Origin: Marinicellulosiphila megalodicopiae
GTDB taxonomy: Bacteria > Pseudomonadota > Gammaproteobacteria > Pseudomonadales > Natronospirillaceae
Direction of reading: 5' to 3'
Length of the DNA stretch: 64,000 nt
Assembly (NCBI RefSeq): GCF_045862395.1
Contig: NZ_AP023087.1
Coordinates: 434,001 to 498,000 of the forward strand
A program made the translations under genes and the position numbers. The notes beneath the pieces are model-generated. The model saw only the letters and a list, made by a program, of their open reading frames with translations, was not told the DNA's origin and did no database searches. Below are positions 18,149-27,355 of this stretch, piece after piece. Positions within the stretch are counted from its first letter, which is position 1; the number at the start of each line of letters is the position of its first letter.

Positions 18149-21100
18149 ATGCTAGAGAATGCAAATCAGAAGTTAGAAAACAAAGTGACTAAAAAATCGA
18201 TTTCAATATTATCGATGTTGATCACCAGTTTTTTATTTGTATCTATTATACCTTTGATTTTATTGATAGCGGTGACATACCCTAGCATCAAACAAGGTTT
18301 CGATCAGTCAATAGAAGAAGAACTGATAGAAATATCCACAATTAGCAAAAAATCCCTAGAAAAATGGTTTGATGAATTAACTGATTCGGTAACTTTTGAA
18401 TCTACAACAAATACAACTCAAAAATTTGTTAGCCAGTTACATCAGTCTTATTTACTTAATAATGCGCCATTAAACCAATATACACGATCCAAATTTTGGC
18501 GAAGTTTGAGTGATGAGTACCACGAATATTACACGCATTTCTCATCCATGCATGCTGATTTTTATGACATATTTTTGATTGATATAGACGGAAATATTTT
18601 ATATACCCTAGCCGGTGAGTCCGACCTTGGTACTAATCTTAATACTGGTATTTATTCTGATACTTTATTTGGCAAAACATTTCGACAAGTCATGCATACT
18701 AAGCAAGCAAAATTTAGCGATTTAGAATATTACGCCCCATCGAATAATGTGGTTTCTGGTTTTATTGTCAGTCCAATTATAACATCAAATAATCAAACAA
18801 TTGGCGCATTTGCATTGCAAATTAATTTTGAATCAGCAATGCAGTTATATTCCAATACACAACATTCTTCCATGGTTAATTATATTGTGAATGCTGATCG
18901 TTATTTAAGAAGTTCAGTTAGTGATTTTGAGAACAAAGATATTCTTAAAAGTAAAATTTATAATGAAATTACATCAATAAATTTTAAGGAAATTGAAAAA
19001 GAGCTCGTTGCTAAAAGAAATTATGTAGGTGTTAATAATCGCTCGGTAATTGGAGTGGTGCATTCGCTTGATTTATTAGATGTTAACTGGAAATTTGTGT
19101 ATGAGATTAATAAAGAAGAAGCTTATGATTCGATAAGAAATTTTAAAACGACTTTTTATTGGTTGCTGATTTTATGCCTGGTAATGATTGCGCTACTTTC
19201 CTATTTGATAGGTAAAAAAATAAGTCGACCAATTCAACAAATAAGTAACGAAAGCAAAAATAGAACTTCAGGAAAATTTAATCACATTGAATGCGAAAAC
19301 AGCGCCACTGAAATTAATCAATTGGCGACTAATTATAATGCCATGTTAGATAGGCAAAATAATTATGAAACAATGTTAAAGCACAACCAAAGTATGGCAA
19401 TAAAGTCGTTACTAGAACTAGAGAATATAAAATTTGCGTTTGACCAGCATTCCATTATTTCAATTACCGATATCAAAGGAAATATTATTTCAGTTAATGA
19501 CCGGTTTGAAAAAATCAGTGGATACACACAGTTAGAACTCATCGGTCAAAATCATCGTATGATTAATTCAAATTATCATAGCAGTGATTTTTGGCGTGAA
19601 TTTTATATATGCATCAGTAAAGGCAATATATGGCACGGAGAAATTAAAAACAAAGCAAAAGATGGGCATTATTATTGGGTGCAAAGTACGATAGTGCCAT
19701 TTAAAGAGGGTTCAGGACGCGTTGAACAATACATAGCAATTCGAACCGATATCACCGATCAAAAACAAATCCAACTTGAATTGAAACAGTCTAAAGAGTT
19801 GGCAGAATCGGCCGTCATTGCAAAAAGCGAATTTTTAGCCAGCATGAGTCACGAAATACGCACGCCAATGAATGGTATTCTTGGTATGTTGAATATAGTA
19901 AAAAGAACAACATTAACTGATGAACAAAATCATAAAATTGAACTTGCATTAAATAGCGCAAATGGATTACTTGTGATTATTAATGATATTTTGGATTTTT
20001 CAAAAATAGAAGCCGGTAAGTTAGATATTGAAGAAATAGAATTTGATTTAATTACATTATTAGGTGAAGTTACTGAATCTGCTGCAACAACAATAAAAAA
20101 TAAAGATATTAAATTGTTGCTGGATTATTCCGAAGTAGAGCAGAATTTATATATTGGAGATCCAGGGCGCATTAAATAAATTTTATTAAATGTAGTAGGT
20201 AACGCAATAAAATTTACTCAAGTAGGAAGTATTCAAATTGTCGCCAAAACAAATGTTGTTTCTAACAATCAATTTAAACTGTCATGTTCTGTTATAGATA
20301 CTGGAATTGGAATTGAAGGCAATAAAATTGGATTGTTATTTGAAAAATTCACTCAGGCAGATAATTCAACTACTCGAAAATATGGTGGGACAGGGTTAGG
20401 GCTTTCTATTGTTAAGAAGCTGACTGAATTGATGGGCGGCGGGGTCAGTGTTGAAAGTGAAGCTGGAGTAGGGAGTAAATTTGAATTTGATGTATTGATT
20501 AAAGGTGAAGTTGATTCGCAGTTTAATCAAGATTTGATAGATAAATACTGTGAAATAAAAGTGGCGGTAGTCGTTGAGGATCCCTCTAAGCAAATTAACA
20601 TTGAACAACAGTTTTCTCGTTTTGCTGTCAATGTGAGCAAATATAATAATTTTAATGATGTGATTCAGAGTGTTGAATCTGAACAGTACGATTTAATATT
20701 AATCGATGAAACGTTTGTTATTGATAACAATGGTTATGATGAATTATTGAAAAAAAATAATAATAACTCATTTAAGATTGTTGTATTAACTTCGTTACAT
20801 CAAAAACAATCAGGTTTGCATTATCAATATAGTTATCCAAAACCTACCATTTTAAAAGATATTATTTATTGTTTAGATTTAGTGCGTAATGTGGATAATA
20901 AACAAGGCAACCTGATAATAGAAAATGAACTTATTCAAGATAAGTCAGATCAAGAAAAAATAAAAGTGTTGTTAGTGGAAGATAATTTTGTTAATCAACA
21001 AGTCGCTTTAAGTTTATTTGAACAGTTAGATTGCGAAGTCGATATTGCAGAAAACGGACAACAAGCACTTGATATATTGAACAAAAAAATAAATTATTTT

Positions 21101-21337
21101 GATATTGTATTTATGGATTGTCAGATGCCTGTTATGGATGGTTATACCGCGTCGCATCAAATAAGATTAGGCAAAGCAGGATCTGAAAACTCTGAAATTG
21201 TGATTGTCGCACTTACAGCCAATGCCATGAAAGGCGATAAAGAAAAATGCATCGCCTCTGGCATGACCGATTATTTATCCAAACCTATTGATGAAAATGA
21301 GTTAACAGAAATAGTAAATAAATACATCAAACGTTAA
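18149..21337 (+). pseudogene. hybrid sensor histidine kinase split by an in-frame TAA
   Basis: A single reading frame of 1062 sense codons interrupted only by TAA at 20177-20179. Layout: membrane segment (about residues 20-45), Cache-like periplasmic sensor, second membrane segment (about 335-355), HAMP, PAS (about 425-545), HisKA with His568 (MSHEIRTPMNG), then the ATPase domain cut at GDPGRIK, where the family continues QILLN. After the stop the same frame reads ILLNVVGNAIKFT, then the G boxes (DTGIGI, GGTGLGLSIVKKL), a degenerate receiver and an intact receiver with the phospho-acceptor Asp in FMDCQMPVMDGY. The expected CAA (Gln) has become TAA. Unless it is read through, the product has no ATP-binding site or receivers. 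Alternatively it is a base-call error. Confidence 0.85.
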
Positions 21338-21824
21338 ATTGCTCAATATAAGCCACTTGCACGTCATGGGTAAATGCACTGGGTCTTAAGGATTTAATTG
21401 TATCAATGGTAGTTTTAAAATCTGCGCCACGTTCTAATAATATTTTTGCCGCAACCACTCCAGTTCGTCCCGATCCACCTTTACAATGAATCACAATCGA
21501 TTCGTTATCATTTAAAATGGCGTGAATTTCATTTTGATATTGTTGCCATAATTTTTCAAATACCGCTTCGGGTGCACCTTCATCAACAATGGGTAAATGA
21601 AACCATTGCATTTCTAGCTCATCGCAGATTTGACTTAACTCGGTGACAGCTAATTCATAGATCTCATTTTCTAACATTAAAGTAATCGCCGCAGTTGCCC
21701 CTGCTTGGTTTAATTCAATTAGAGATTGTTTTAAATCAATATCTTTTGTGCCAGGGCAAGGGGTTAACAATAACTGCCCTGTTGAATTAGGACAATCAAT
21801 TGAATAAAAAGGATGCTGTTTCAT
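21327..21824 (-). CDS. dual-specificity/CDKN3-like protein phosphatase
   Basis: A 165-residue cysteine phosphatase. The P-loop HCKGGSGRTG carries the CX5R signature (Cys nucleophile, Arg), and an upstream Asp-bearing loop (PIVDEGAPE) could supply the general acid. No signal peptide, so cytosolic. It is the last gene of the arsR-arsC-acr3 operon, 83 bp after acr3, with a hairpin in the gap. The 3' end overlaps the convergent histidine kinase gene by 11 bp. Phosphatases of this kind do occur near ars genes, but its substrate is unknown and a direct arsenic role is inference only. Confidence 0.78.
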   Translation of the reverse strand: MKQHPFYSIDCPNSTGQLLLTPCPGTKDIDLKQSLIELNQAGATAAITLMLENEIYELAVTELSQICDELEMQWFHLPIVDEGAPEAVFEKLWQQYQNEIHAILNDNESIVIHCKGGSGRTGVVAAKILLERGADFKTTIDTIKSLRPSAFTHDVQVAYIEQFNV

Positions 21825-21844
21825 TTTATATTCCTATTAGTAAT

Positions 21845-21874
21845 CAGGCTTGGTTGTGTTCAAGCCTGTTTTTT
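21845..21874. terminator. hairpin between acr3 and the phosphatase gene
   Basis: A perfect 8-bp stem (CAGGCTTG / CAAGCCTG) with an 8-nt loop followed by TTTTTT on the plus strand. The T-run is oriented for plus-strand transcription, so it may stop read-through from the kinase side; on the minus strand it may weaken transcription into the phosphatase gene. Confidence 0.5.
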
Positions 21875-21907
21875 CTTAAAGCGGTTTGTATTCAAATCTT
21901 TTTATTA

Positions 21908-22981
21908 TCAAACCTGTTTATTATCAAACCAATGCCCAGTTCGATTAACGAAAGCAACTAAAGTTAACATGACAGGTACTTCTACTAAGACACCCACAAC
22001 AGTGGCTAATGCCGCGCCTGATTGTAATCCAAATAATGATATTGCCACTGCAACGGCCAATTCAAAAAAGTTGGACGTACCAATCATGCTTGATGGCGCA
22101 GCAATATTGTGCGGCAGTTTTATGAATTTTGCAGCACCGTAAGTGATTGCAAAAATACCATAGGTTTGAATCAATAATGGAATCGCAATAAGCACGATTG
22201 CAAGTGGATTGGCTAAAATGGTTTGAGCTTGAAATCCAAATAATAATACAACCGTTGCCAATAATCCTGCGATAGAAATGGGTTTGACTGAATGAATAAA
22301 TTGATCTAATTTCGTAACAGCTGTATCGGATTCAGGTGAATTGGAGTTAGATAATTGGTCTGTGTCTTTTTTATTATCTAACATTTTTCGAGTAACAATG
22401 CCCGCTACTAATGGAATAACCACATACAACACCACAGAAATAAATAATGTTCCCCAAGGTACAGTTACATCACTGACACCTAATAAAAATGCAGTGATCG
22501 GCGCAAAGGCAAAAATCATAATAATGTCATTGACCGATACTTGTACCAATGTGTAATTTGCATCCCCTTTTGTTAAATGACTCCAGACAAATACCATTGC
22601 TGTACATGGAGCAACACCTAATAAAATCATCCCCGCAATATATTCAGTTGCGGTTTGTGGATCGACAAAATCCACAAACAAAACTTTGAAAAATAACCAA
22701 CCAAGTAATGCCATCGTAAAGGGTTTAACTAGCCAATTAATGATCAAAGTTAAGATGATTCCTTTTGGTTTTTTGCCAATGTCTTTAATAGATGAAAAAT
22801 CCACTTGAATCATCATTGGATAAATCATCACCCAAATAAATATAGCAACGGGAATATTTACATTTGCAATTTCTTGAGCGGCAACCCATTGAAATAAACT
22901 AGGAAATAAATTACCAAGTAGCACTCCAAAAAAAATGCACAACCCTACCCATAAAGTTAAATAACGTTCAAATAAGCCCAT
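21908..22981 (-). CDS. acr3: ACR3-family arsenite efflux permease
   Basis: A 357-residue integral membrane protein with about ten hydrophobic helices. The N-terminus (ERYLTLWVGLCIFFGVLLG) and the conserved helix-4 Cys motif (LGVAPCTAMVFVWSHLTKGD) mark the ACR3 family, which exports arsenite driven by proton motive force. The predicted cytosolic loop after helix 6 is polar (KKDTDQLSNSNSPESD). The gene starts 2 bp after the arsC stop, so the two are co-translated. Together arsC and acr3 form the reduce-and-export pathway for arsenate. Confidence 0.93.
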   Translation of the reverse strand: MGLFERYLTLWVGLCIFFGVLLGNLFPSLFQWVAAQEIANVNIPVAIFIWVMIYPMMIQVDFSSIKDIGKKPKGIILTLIINWLVKPFTMALLGWLFFKVLFVDFVDPQTATEYIAGMILLGVAPCTAMVFVWSHLTKGDANYTLVQVSVNDIIMIFAFAPITAFLLGVSDVTVPWGTLFISVVLYVVIPLVAGIVTRKMLDNKKDTDQLSNSNSPESDTAVTKLDQFIHSVKPISIAGLLATVVLLFGFQAQTILANPLAIVLIAIPLLIQTYGIFAITYGAAKFIKLPHNIAAPSSMIGTSNFFELAVAVAISLFGLQSGAALATVVGVLVEVPVMLTLVAFVNRTGHWFDNKQV

Positions 22982-22983
22982 AA

Positions 22984-23457
22984 TTATTTCTCTTGTACTA
23001 AGTCATTTAAAATAGATTGACGTTGTTGTTTGGATTTAGACTCAAGATCCAACGCTAACAATGTGTTAATTCTTAGTGTGATGGTCTGCATCACTTGCAA
23101 AAATGCTTCACGAATTTCTTCTTCGCTGCCTTCAAGTTTTGAAGGATCAGGTAATCCCCAATGAACTTTAACTGTGTCATTAAACCATATAGGACATACT
23201 TCGTTTGCGGCGTTATCGCAAACCGTCACGACAATATCAATATTTTCTTTTGCAAAATCATCCCATGATTGGCTAATTAATCCATCGATGCTGATGCCTT
23301 GTTGTGCTAAATATTTTAACGACAGTGGATGAACTTCACCTACTGGTTGACTGCCAGCGCTGTATGCTTGTATTTTTCCAGCAGATAAGTGATTGGTGAT
23401 CGCTTCGCTTAAAATACTGCGACAACGATTATGTGTACAAATAAATAAAATTTTCAT
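22984..23457 (-). CDS. arsC: arsenate reductase, LMW-phosphatase type
   Basis: A 157-residue cytosolic enzyme with the N-terminal phosphate-binding loop CTHNRCR (a CX5R signature; Cys8 is the attacking thiol). Further Cys residues lie at VTVCDNAANEVCPIW, as in thioredoxin-linked ArsC enzymes that shuttle a disulfide. It reduces arsenate to arsenite for export by the adjacent ACR3 pump. The gene lies 25 bp after arsR. Which reductant it uses (thioredoxin or glutaredoxin) cannot be decided here. Confidence 0.9.
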   Translation of the reverse strand: MKILFICTHNRCRSILSEAITNHLSAGKIQAYSAGSQPVGEVHPLSLKYLAQQGISIDGLISQSWDDFAKENIDIVVTVCDNAANEVCPIWFNDTVKVHWGLPDPSKLEGSEEEIREAFLQVMQTITLRINTLLALDLESKSKQQRQSILNDLVQEK

Positions 23458-23482
23458 AAATGAACCTTTATTAGAAATAGTA

Positions 23483-23818
23483 TTAGCAACAAGTTGGACG
23501 ATTTTTCATCGCCTTTAAATTTTTTTGAAATATTTTTAATGATTTTAAATCACTTTGACTGGTTGTATTTAATACATCAAGCGCCCATTTAGGAAGTGTT
23601 TTAGCAATTGAGTAATACACCCAATGTCCGCGTTTGGTGTCATCAAGTATTGAGCAATTACGTAATTGGGCAAGATGTCTTGATATTTTAGGCTGGCTTT
23701 CATTGAGCGCTTGCGTCAATTCACACACGCATAATTCACCTTCCAATAAAATCAACAAAGTGGCGTGTAAGCGAGTGTCATCAGATAGACATTTGAAAAA
23801 TTGAGCAGTTTTGATCAT
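23483..23818 (-). CDS. arsR: ArsR-family arsenite-responsive repressor
   Basis: A 111-residue winged-helix repressor. The metal-binding motif ELCVCEL, with two Cys, overlaps the start of the DNA-recognition region (ALNESQPKISRHLAQLR). A C-terminal CC pair (RPTCC) may supply another thiol ligand. Binding of As(III) or Sb(III) releases DNA. It is the first gene of the ars operon and a matching dyad lies 19 bp upstream of its start. Identification is strong by motif and context. Confidence 0.92.
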   Translation of the reverse strand: MIKTAQFFKCLSDDTRLHATLLILLEGELCVCELTQALNESQPKISRHLAQLRNCSILDDTKRGHWVYYSIAKTLPKWALDVLNTTSQSDLKSLKIFQKNLKAMKNRPTCC

Positions 23819-23836
23819 TATATTAATGCTTATATG

Positions 23837-23854
23837 CGAATATCCATATATTCG
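23837..23854. promoter_or_regulatory. candidate ArsR operator
   Basis: An inverted repeat, CGAATAT-CCAT-ATATTCG (perfect 7-bp arms, 4-bp spacer), 19 bp upstream of the arsR start. Its size, symmetry and position suit autorepression of the ars operon by ArsR. Confidence 0.65.
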
Positions 23855-23968
23855 TACTTTAAGAGAATGGAGTCAAGTTATACTTACGTTTAGTGTCATA
23901 ATCATAAATTGAATGTCTGTTTAATATATCAATTGAATGTCTGTTTAATACAGGAAACTACTGCTTGA

Positions 23969-24407
23969 TTAGTACTTTTTGCAGTTACTAAAACCTGCTT
24001 CAAAATAATCTATACTGAACTCTAAAAGATCCATTGCTAAGTTCACGCCTCGTGGCAGTGGATTATCCATTAAATAACAATCTAGTTCATGACTAATATG
24101 AGTTAGATAAATATTAAGGCAATTTAATTGCTTGGTGATTTCTATCGCTTCATTTAAATCGTTATGATTATATCCTTTAAAATTTGGTGGATAAGTGCAA
24201 TCAATAATTACTGTATCGGCTTTATATTGAATTAAAAAATCTAACGTTTTTTTTGGAATTCCTTTGGTATCACATAAATAAGCTAAGCGCTTTCCTGCAT
24301 GTTCTATACAATATCCATAGGTTAATTTTGAATGGTTTAATGACACAGCCGTAATGATTAAGTCGTCAACTTGAAATGTCTGAAAAGGGTTTTCTATTTT
24401 TTTAAAG
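23969..24407 (-). pseudogene. phnP: 3' remnant of phnP (phosphoribosyl cyclic phosphate phosphodiesterase)
   Basis: About 145 residues closely resembling the C-terminal half of PhnP: SLNHSKLTYGY, YLCDTKGIP, IDCTYPPNF and LTHISHELDCYLMDNPLP with late metal-binding His/Asp residues of the metallo-beta-lactamase fold. The N-terminal half with the main HxHxDH site is missing. Upstream sequence is the IS30 inverted repeat, from which an accidental start (MNPRF) is read. PhnP hydrolyses phosphoribosyl 1,2-cyclic phosphate in the C-P lyase pathway. The fragment cannot be functional. Confidence 0.88.
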
Positions 24408-24433
24408 CGCGGATTCAAATCCGAAGTGCATCA
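24408..24433 (+). repeat. left terminal inverted repeat of the IS30 element
   Basis: Perfect reverse complement of 25480-25505 over 26 bp. The outer part is itself palindromic (CGGATTCAAATCCG). Confidence 0.85.
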
Positions 24434-24508
24434 TCTAACAAGGTAGAAAAAGAGGTCAGCTGAAGGTAAGCTCATAATCTTTTTCTCCGGCAAGAGATGA
24501 AGTGATTA

Positions 24509-25475
24509 TGAGTATAAACCCACAGCTAACCTATGAATAAAGATGCCAGATCTACGCATTAATTAAAAGTGATTTTTCACAAAGAAAAATTGCAGAAATT
24601 ATTAATGTCAATCAATCCACAATTAGTCGAGAGCTTAAACGCAACACAGGCGAACGCGGTTATCGGTACAAACAAGCACAGATATTGACTGATAATCGAA
24701 GGAAAAATGCTTGTAAACCAACAAAGATGACTAAAGAATTGATCTTAACTATAGAGACTAAAATTAGATTGGATTGGAGCCCTGAACAAATCTCAAATTG
24801 GCTTCTTAAAGATGAGGCGACACTCATCAGCCACGAAAGCATCTATATTCATATTTGGAAAGATAAGCGTGCAGGTGGTTATTTATACACACACCTTCGT
24901 CGAGTTGGAAAAAATATGATAAACGCCGTAATGGAAAATCAACACGAGGACATATTAAAAACCGAATCAGTATTGATGATCGGCCATCCATTGTTGATTT
25001 AAAATCCCGCGTGGGTGACTGGGAGATTGATACCATAATAGGAAAAGGACACAGTGGTGCATTAGTTACTATTGTTGAGCGTAAAACAAAATTTACAGTC
25101 GCTGCACAGGTAAAAAGCAAAAGTACAAAAGATGTAACAGCGGCAACAATTAGGCTACTAGAACCTTACAAAGACCTTGTTCACACGATTACAGCAGATA
25201 ATGGAAAAGAGTTTTCTGGACATGAAGAAATTAGTAAAGCACTTAACGCAGAAATTTATTTTGCGCACCCATATAGTTCCTGGGAAAGAGGGTTGAATGA
25301 AAATACAAATGGATTAATTCGCCAGTATTTTCCAAAATTCACTGACTTTAAAACTGTTAAGCAGCAAGAGGTAGATTGTGCGATTAAAAAAATAAATACA
25401 AGGCCAAGAAAAATACTGAATTATGAAACGCCATATGATTTAATGCATGAATATCAAGCAGCATTCGCTGCATAG
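24509..25475 (+). pseudogene. IS30-family transposase, nonsense plus frameshift
   Basis: Reading from ATG 24509, the frame gives MSINPQLTYE then TAA at 24539-24541, where the family has Gln (the next residues RCQIYALIK fit the usual EQRYQIYAL). The frame continues through the helix-turn-helix (FSQRKIAEIINVNQSTISRE). It breaks again in the A-run near 24912, where one A appears missing (VGKK-YDKRRNGKS is expected), and resumes at 25011 with the catalytic core: GDWEIDTIIG, TADNGKEFS and the final Glu near SSWERGLNENTNG (DDE). Two independent lesions mean it is probably inactive. Confidence 0.85.
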
Positions 25476-25479
25476 ATTT

Positions 25480-25505
25480 TGATGCACTTCGGATTTGAAT
25501 CCGCG
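25480..25505 (-). repeat. right terminal inverted repeat of the IS30 element
   Basis: Perfect reverse complement of 24408-24433; the phnC remnant is fused directly to its outer edge. Confidence 0.85.
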
Positions 25506-25825
25506 TTAGTTAAAACAGTGAGTCGATTAACTAAATTAAATTGTTGAAAAATAAAACCAAGTTGTTGGCGAATGACTTTTGATTTTTTAACTGGTTTTCC
25601 ATTTTTTTGAATTGTTTTCGATAAAATTTCGATTGAACTTTTTTTGCCAGCACTTAAAGGCGTTAATGCACTAATCAAACGTAATAGTGTTGATTTACCC
25701 GAACCAGATGGGCCAATTAGAGCAACAATTTCACCTTGTTTAATTTCAAAGCTAATATCGGATAACGCATTTTTATCTTTTCCAAACTGCTTGCTAACAT
25801 GGTTGAGCTTAATAGCAATAGACAT
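25506..25825 (-). pseudogene. phnC: 5' remnant of phnC (phosphonate ABC transporter ATPase)
   Basis: The first 106 or so residues of an ABC ATPase, with Walker A (GPSGSGKSTLLR) and Q-loop (GFIFQQFNLVNRLTVL), closely resembling PhnC. The reading frame then runs into the IS30 inverted repeat; the signature motif, Walker B and His switch are lost. PhnC energises phosphonate uptake with PhnD and PhnE. The original start (25825, AGG upstream) is intact. With the phnP remnant on the far side of the IS, it marks the two ends of a deleted phn operon in the same orientation. Confidence 0.88.
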
Positions 25826-26091
25826 AACCTGATCTCATATTTGTATAAATTACCAACTTGTGTAGACAAGTTTAAAATTTATAAATGACAGTTAGGTGAT
25901 TGAAATATTAATTTTTAACTACGATTAGATGACAGTTTTATTTTAGAATTGGTTATTCGATATTTAAAGTATTCACAGAGTTTATGTAAAAAGTATAAAG
26001 TAGGTTTTAACTGGTTGATGTAAATGCAAAAAATTAGACCCATTCAGGTTGAGTGTGTAAAGTGGAGGATTGCTTCAATTTAGTGACTGTA

Positions 26092-26310
26092 ATGAAAAAA
26101 TTATTAGATTTATTGTTTTACCGACATCGGCGTTTTAAAGGGCAATCTTATTTTAGGCACCATTTTGCATATTCATTTGGAGTCAATGTGATCTTCTCAT
26201 TATTGTTAGGGGAGTCGTATTTGTCCTATTTGGGTATCTTTCTATTTTTGATGATAATTGATGTGAGTTTGGCTATTGGTGCATGGTTTTATTATCCTAC
26301 TGATTTATGA
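26092..26310 (+). CDS. small membrane protein of unknown function
   Basis: A 72-residue protein from ATG 26092 (MKKLLDLLFYRHRRFKGQ). A basic N-terminus and about two hydrophobic segments (FGVNVIFSLLLGESYL and YLGIFLFLMIIDVSLAIGAW) indicate an inner-membrane protein. An in-frame GTG at 26083 or 26053 is an alternative start, and GGAGG at 26064 could serve the 26083 GTG. It is followed 33 bp later by another small membrane protein. No family recognised. Confidence 0.5.
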   Translation: MKKLLDLLFYRHRRFKGQSYFRHHFAYSFGVNVIFSLLLGESYLSYLGIFLFLMIIDVSLAIGAWFYYPTDL

Positions 26311-26343
26311 TAGAAGATTGAATCTAAAAATGTGAGGTATTCT

Positions 26344-26547
26344 GTGGTAAGTTCAACCATGATGTTTTTGAGTGTATTGTTTAGCGGCATAGGCATTGGT
26401 TATTTTATATATGGTAAAAAGCAAAAAAAGATCGTGCCATTTTGTGTGGGTATAGCGCTGTTTGGTTATACCTATTTTATGCCGAATGTAATTTCGATTA
26501 TTGTAGTGGGAGTTGTGTTAATATTGCTGCCTAAATTTATTAAATGA
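26344..26547 (+). CDS. small two-helix membrane protein
   Basis: A 67-residue hydrophobic protein with two membrane segments split by a basic loop (FIYGKKQKKIVPF). The pattern GIGYFIYGKKQ...GIALFGYTYF is familiar from short conserved membrane proteins of marine gammaproteobacteria, some loosely labelled amino-acid transport proteins; the function is not established. The start GTG at 26344 is chosen for its AGG 6 bp upstream; an ATG at 26359 is the alternative. Confidence 0.6.
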   Translation: MVSSTMMFLSVLFSGIGIGYFIYGKKQKKIVPFCVGIALFGYTYFMPNVISIIVVGVVLILLPKFIK

Positions 26548-26601
26548 AGCACAGAATAACTAAAAACAATATTCAGAAAAATTTAAAGGTAAGCAGTAAC
26601 T

Positions 26602-27024
26602 ATGATGAACACCAAAATATACAAAGCCGTCCACGATCTGACCGAACAACTTATGTTAGCGGCACAAAAAGAAGATCAAAAAAAATTCGACACACTTTAC
26701 GCCACATTAAAAGCCATTTGTGAAGATAACGACAACAGTAAAAAAGATCACCCGGTTCAATGGGAAACACTAGGCGATTTCACTGACGATTTTGCACTGG
26801 CCGTTGAGATTTATAAAATTGCCCTAAAAAAATCCATTGCTATCCACAGCGATGATCACATCGCATCCGTTGCATACTCAATGGCCACCATGCAACTTGA
26901 GCTCGACCAAAAAGACGAAGCCATCAAAAGTTTAAAAATGGCAAAAGAAAGCTCACTTAATATAGAAGACAAACAATTAAAAGCCGAAATACATGACCTA
27001 CTTTATCCATTAGAAAATGATTAA
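26602..27024 (+). CDS. TPR-like helical protein
   Basis: A 140-residue, acidic, all-helical cytosolic protein. Its last half (ALAVEIYKIALKKSIAI, ASVAYSMATMQLELDQKDEAIKSLKMA) reads as two tetratricopeptide-like helix pairs, so it probably mediates protein contacts. Start ATG 26602, with AGGTAAG upstream. It lies 54 bp after the small membrane protein; the three genes may be co-transcribed. No specific role can be given. Note its higher C content and ACC/GCC codons than those of its neighbours. Confidence 0.65.
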   Translation: MMNTKIYKAVHDLTEQLMLAAQKEDQKKFDTLYATLKAICEDNDNSKKDHPVQWETLGDFTDDFALAVEIYKIALKKSIAIHSDDHIASVAYSMATMQLELDQKDEAIKSLKMAKESSLNIEDKQLKAEIHDLLYPLEND

Positions 27025-27355
27025 TACCAACACAGATGAATGTGCAGGAAAATACAATCTTACCTGCGCGTGATTCATTGCAAAAAAGCACCCGTAGGTT
27101 CCGGATTTATTCGGAAAAAATACCTGTAAGTTTGGGATTCCTTCCAAAAAAACTATCCAAGTCATTAAGAAAAAACAACATCCACACGTCGTCCTCGATA
27201 TTTTTTTATCGGAGGCCCTGCGACTGTAACTAACCAAACAATTTTTAGTATCTTTAAGTTACGGATTTATTCGGAAAAAACTATCCAAATCATTAAAAAA
27301 GAAGGTATTACATATTTTTACCTTGGCGTTCTACAGTAAAATCCAAGGAATAATA
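27025..27355. other. non-coding stretch with internal direct repeats
   Basis: No convincing gene. CGGATTTATTCGGAAAAAA occurs at 27102-27120 and again at 27262-27280. A second motif, AAAAAACTATCCAA followed by R-TCATTAA, occurs at about 27146-27170 and 27275-27297. The pieces are shuffled relative to each other, as in decayed repeat or mobile DNA. A bulged hairpin (CCTCGATA...TATCGGAGG) lies at about 27196-27218. Confidence 0.5.

Larger units (their letters stand above)
24408..25505 (+). mobile_element. IS30-family insertion sequence, degenerate
   Basis: An element of about 1.1 kb bounded by 26-bp perfect inverted repeats (24408-24433 and 25480-25505; each contains ATTCAAATCCGAAGTGCATC or its complement). 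It carries one IS30-type transposase gene broken by a nonsense codon and a frameshift. Flanking bases are AAAG on the left and TTAG on the right, so no obvious target duplication is seen. That fits a deletion next to the element rather than simple insertion. It lies exactly between the phnP and phnC remnants. Confidence 0.88.

Noticed and set aside
20177..24541. TAA reassigned to glutamine, suggested by two conserved Gln positions read as TAA
   Set aside because: Many other genes here (rhs, metR, arsC, transposase-independent genes) end naturally at TAA, so the code is standard and both cases are mutations or errors.
24660..25120. Minus-strand ORFs inside the IS30 element
   Set aside because: They are antisense to the transposase, whose sense frame has clear family motifs.
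27033..27240. Overlapping ORFs on both strands near 27.1 kb
   Set aside because: They consist of shuffled direct repeats and show no domain, start signal or sensible composition.
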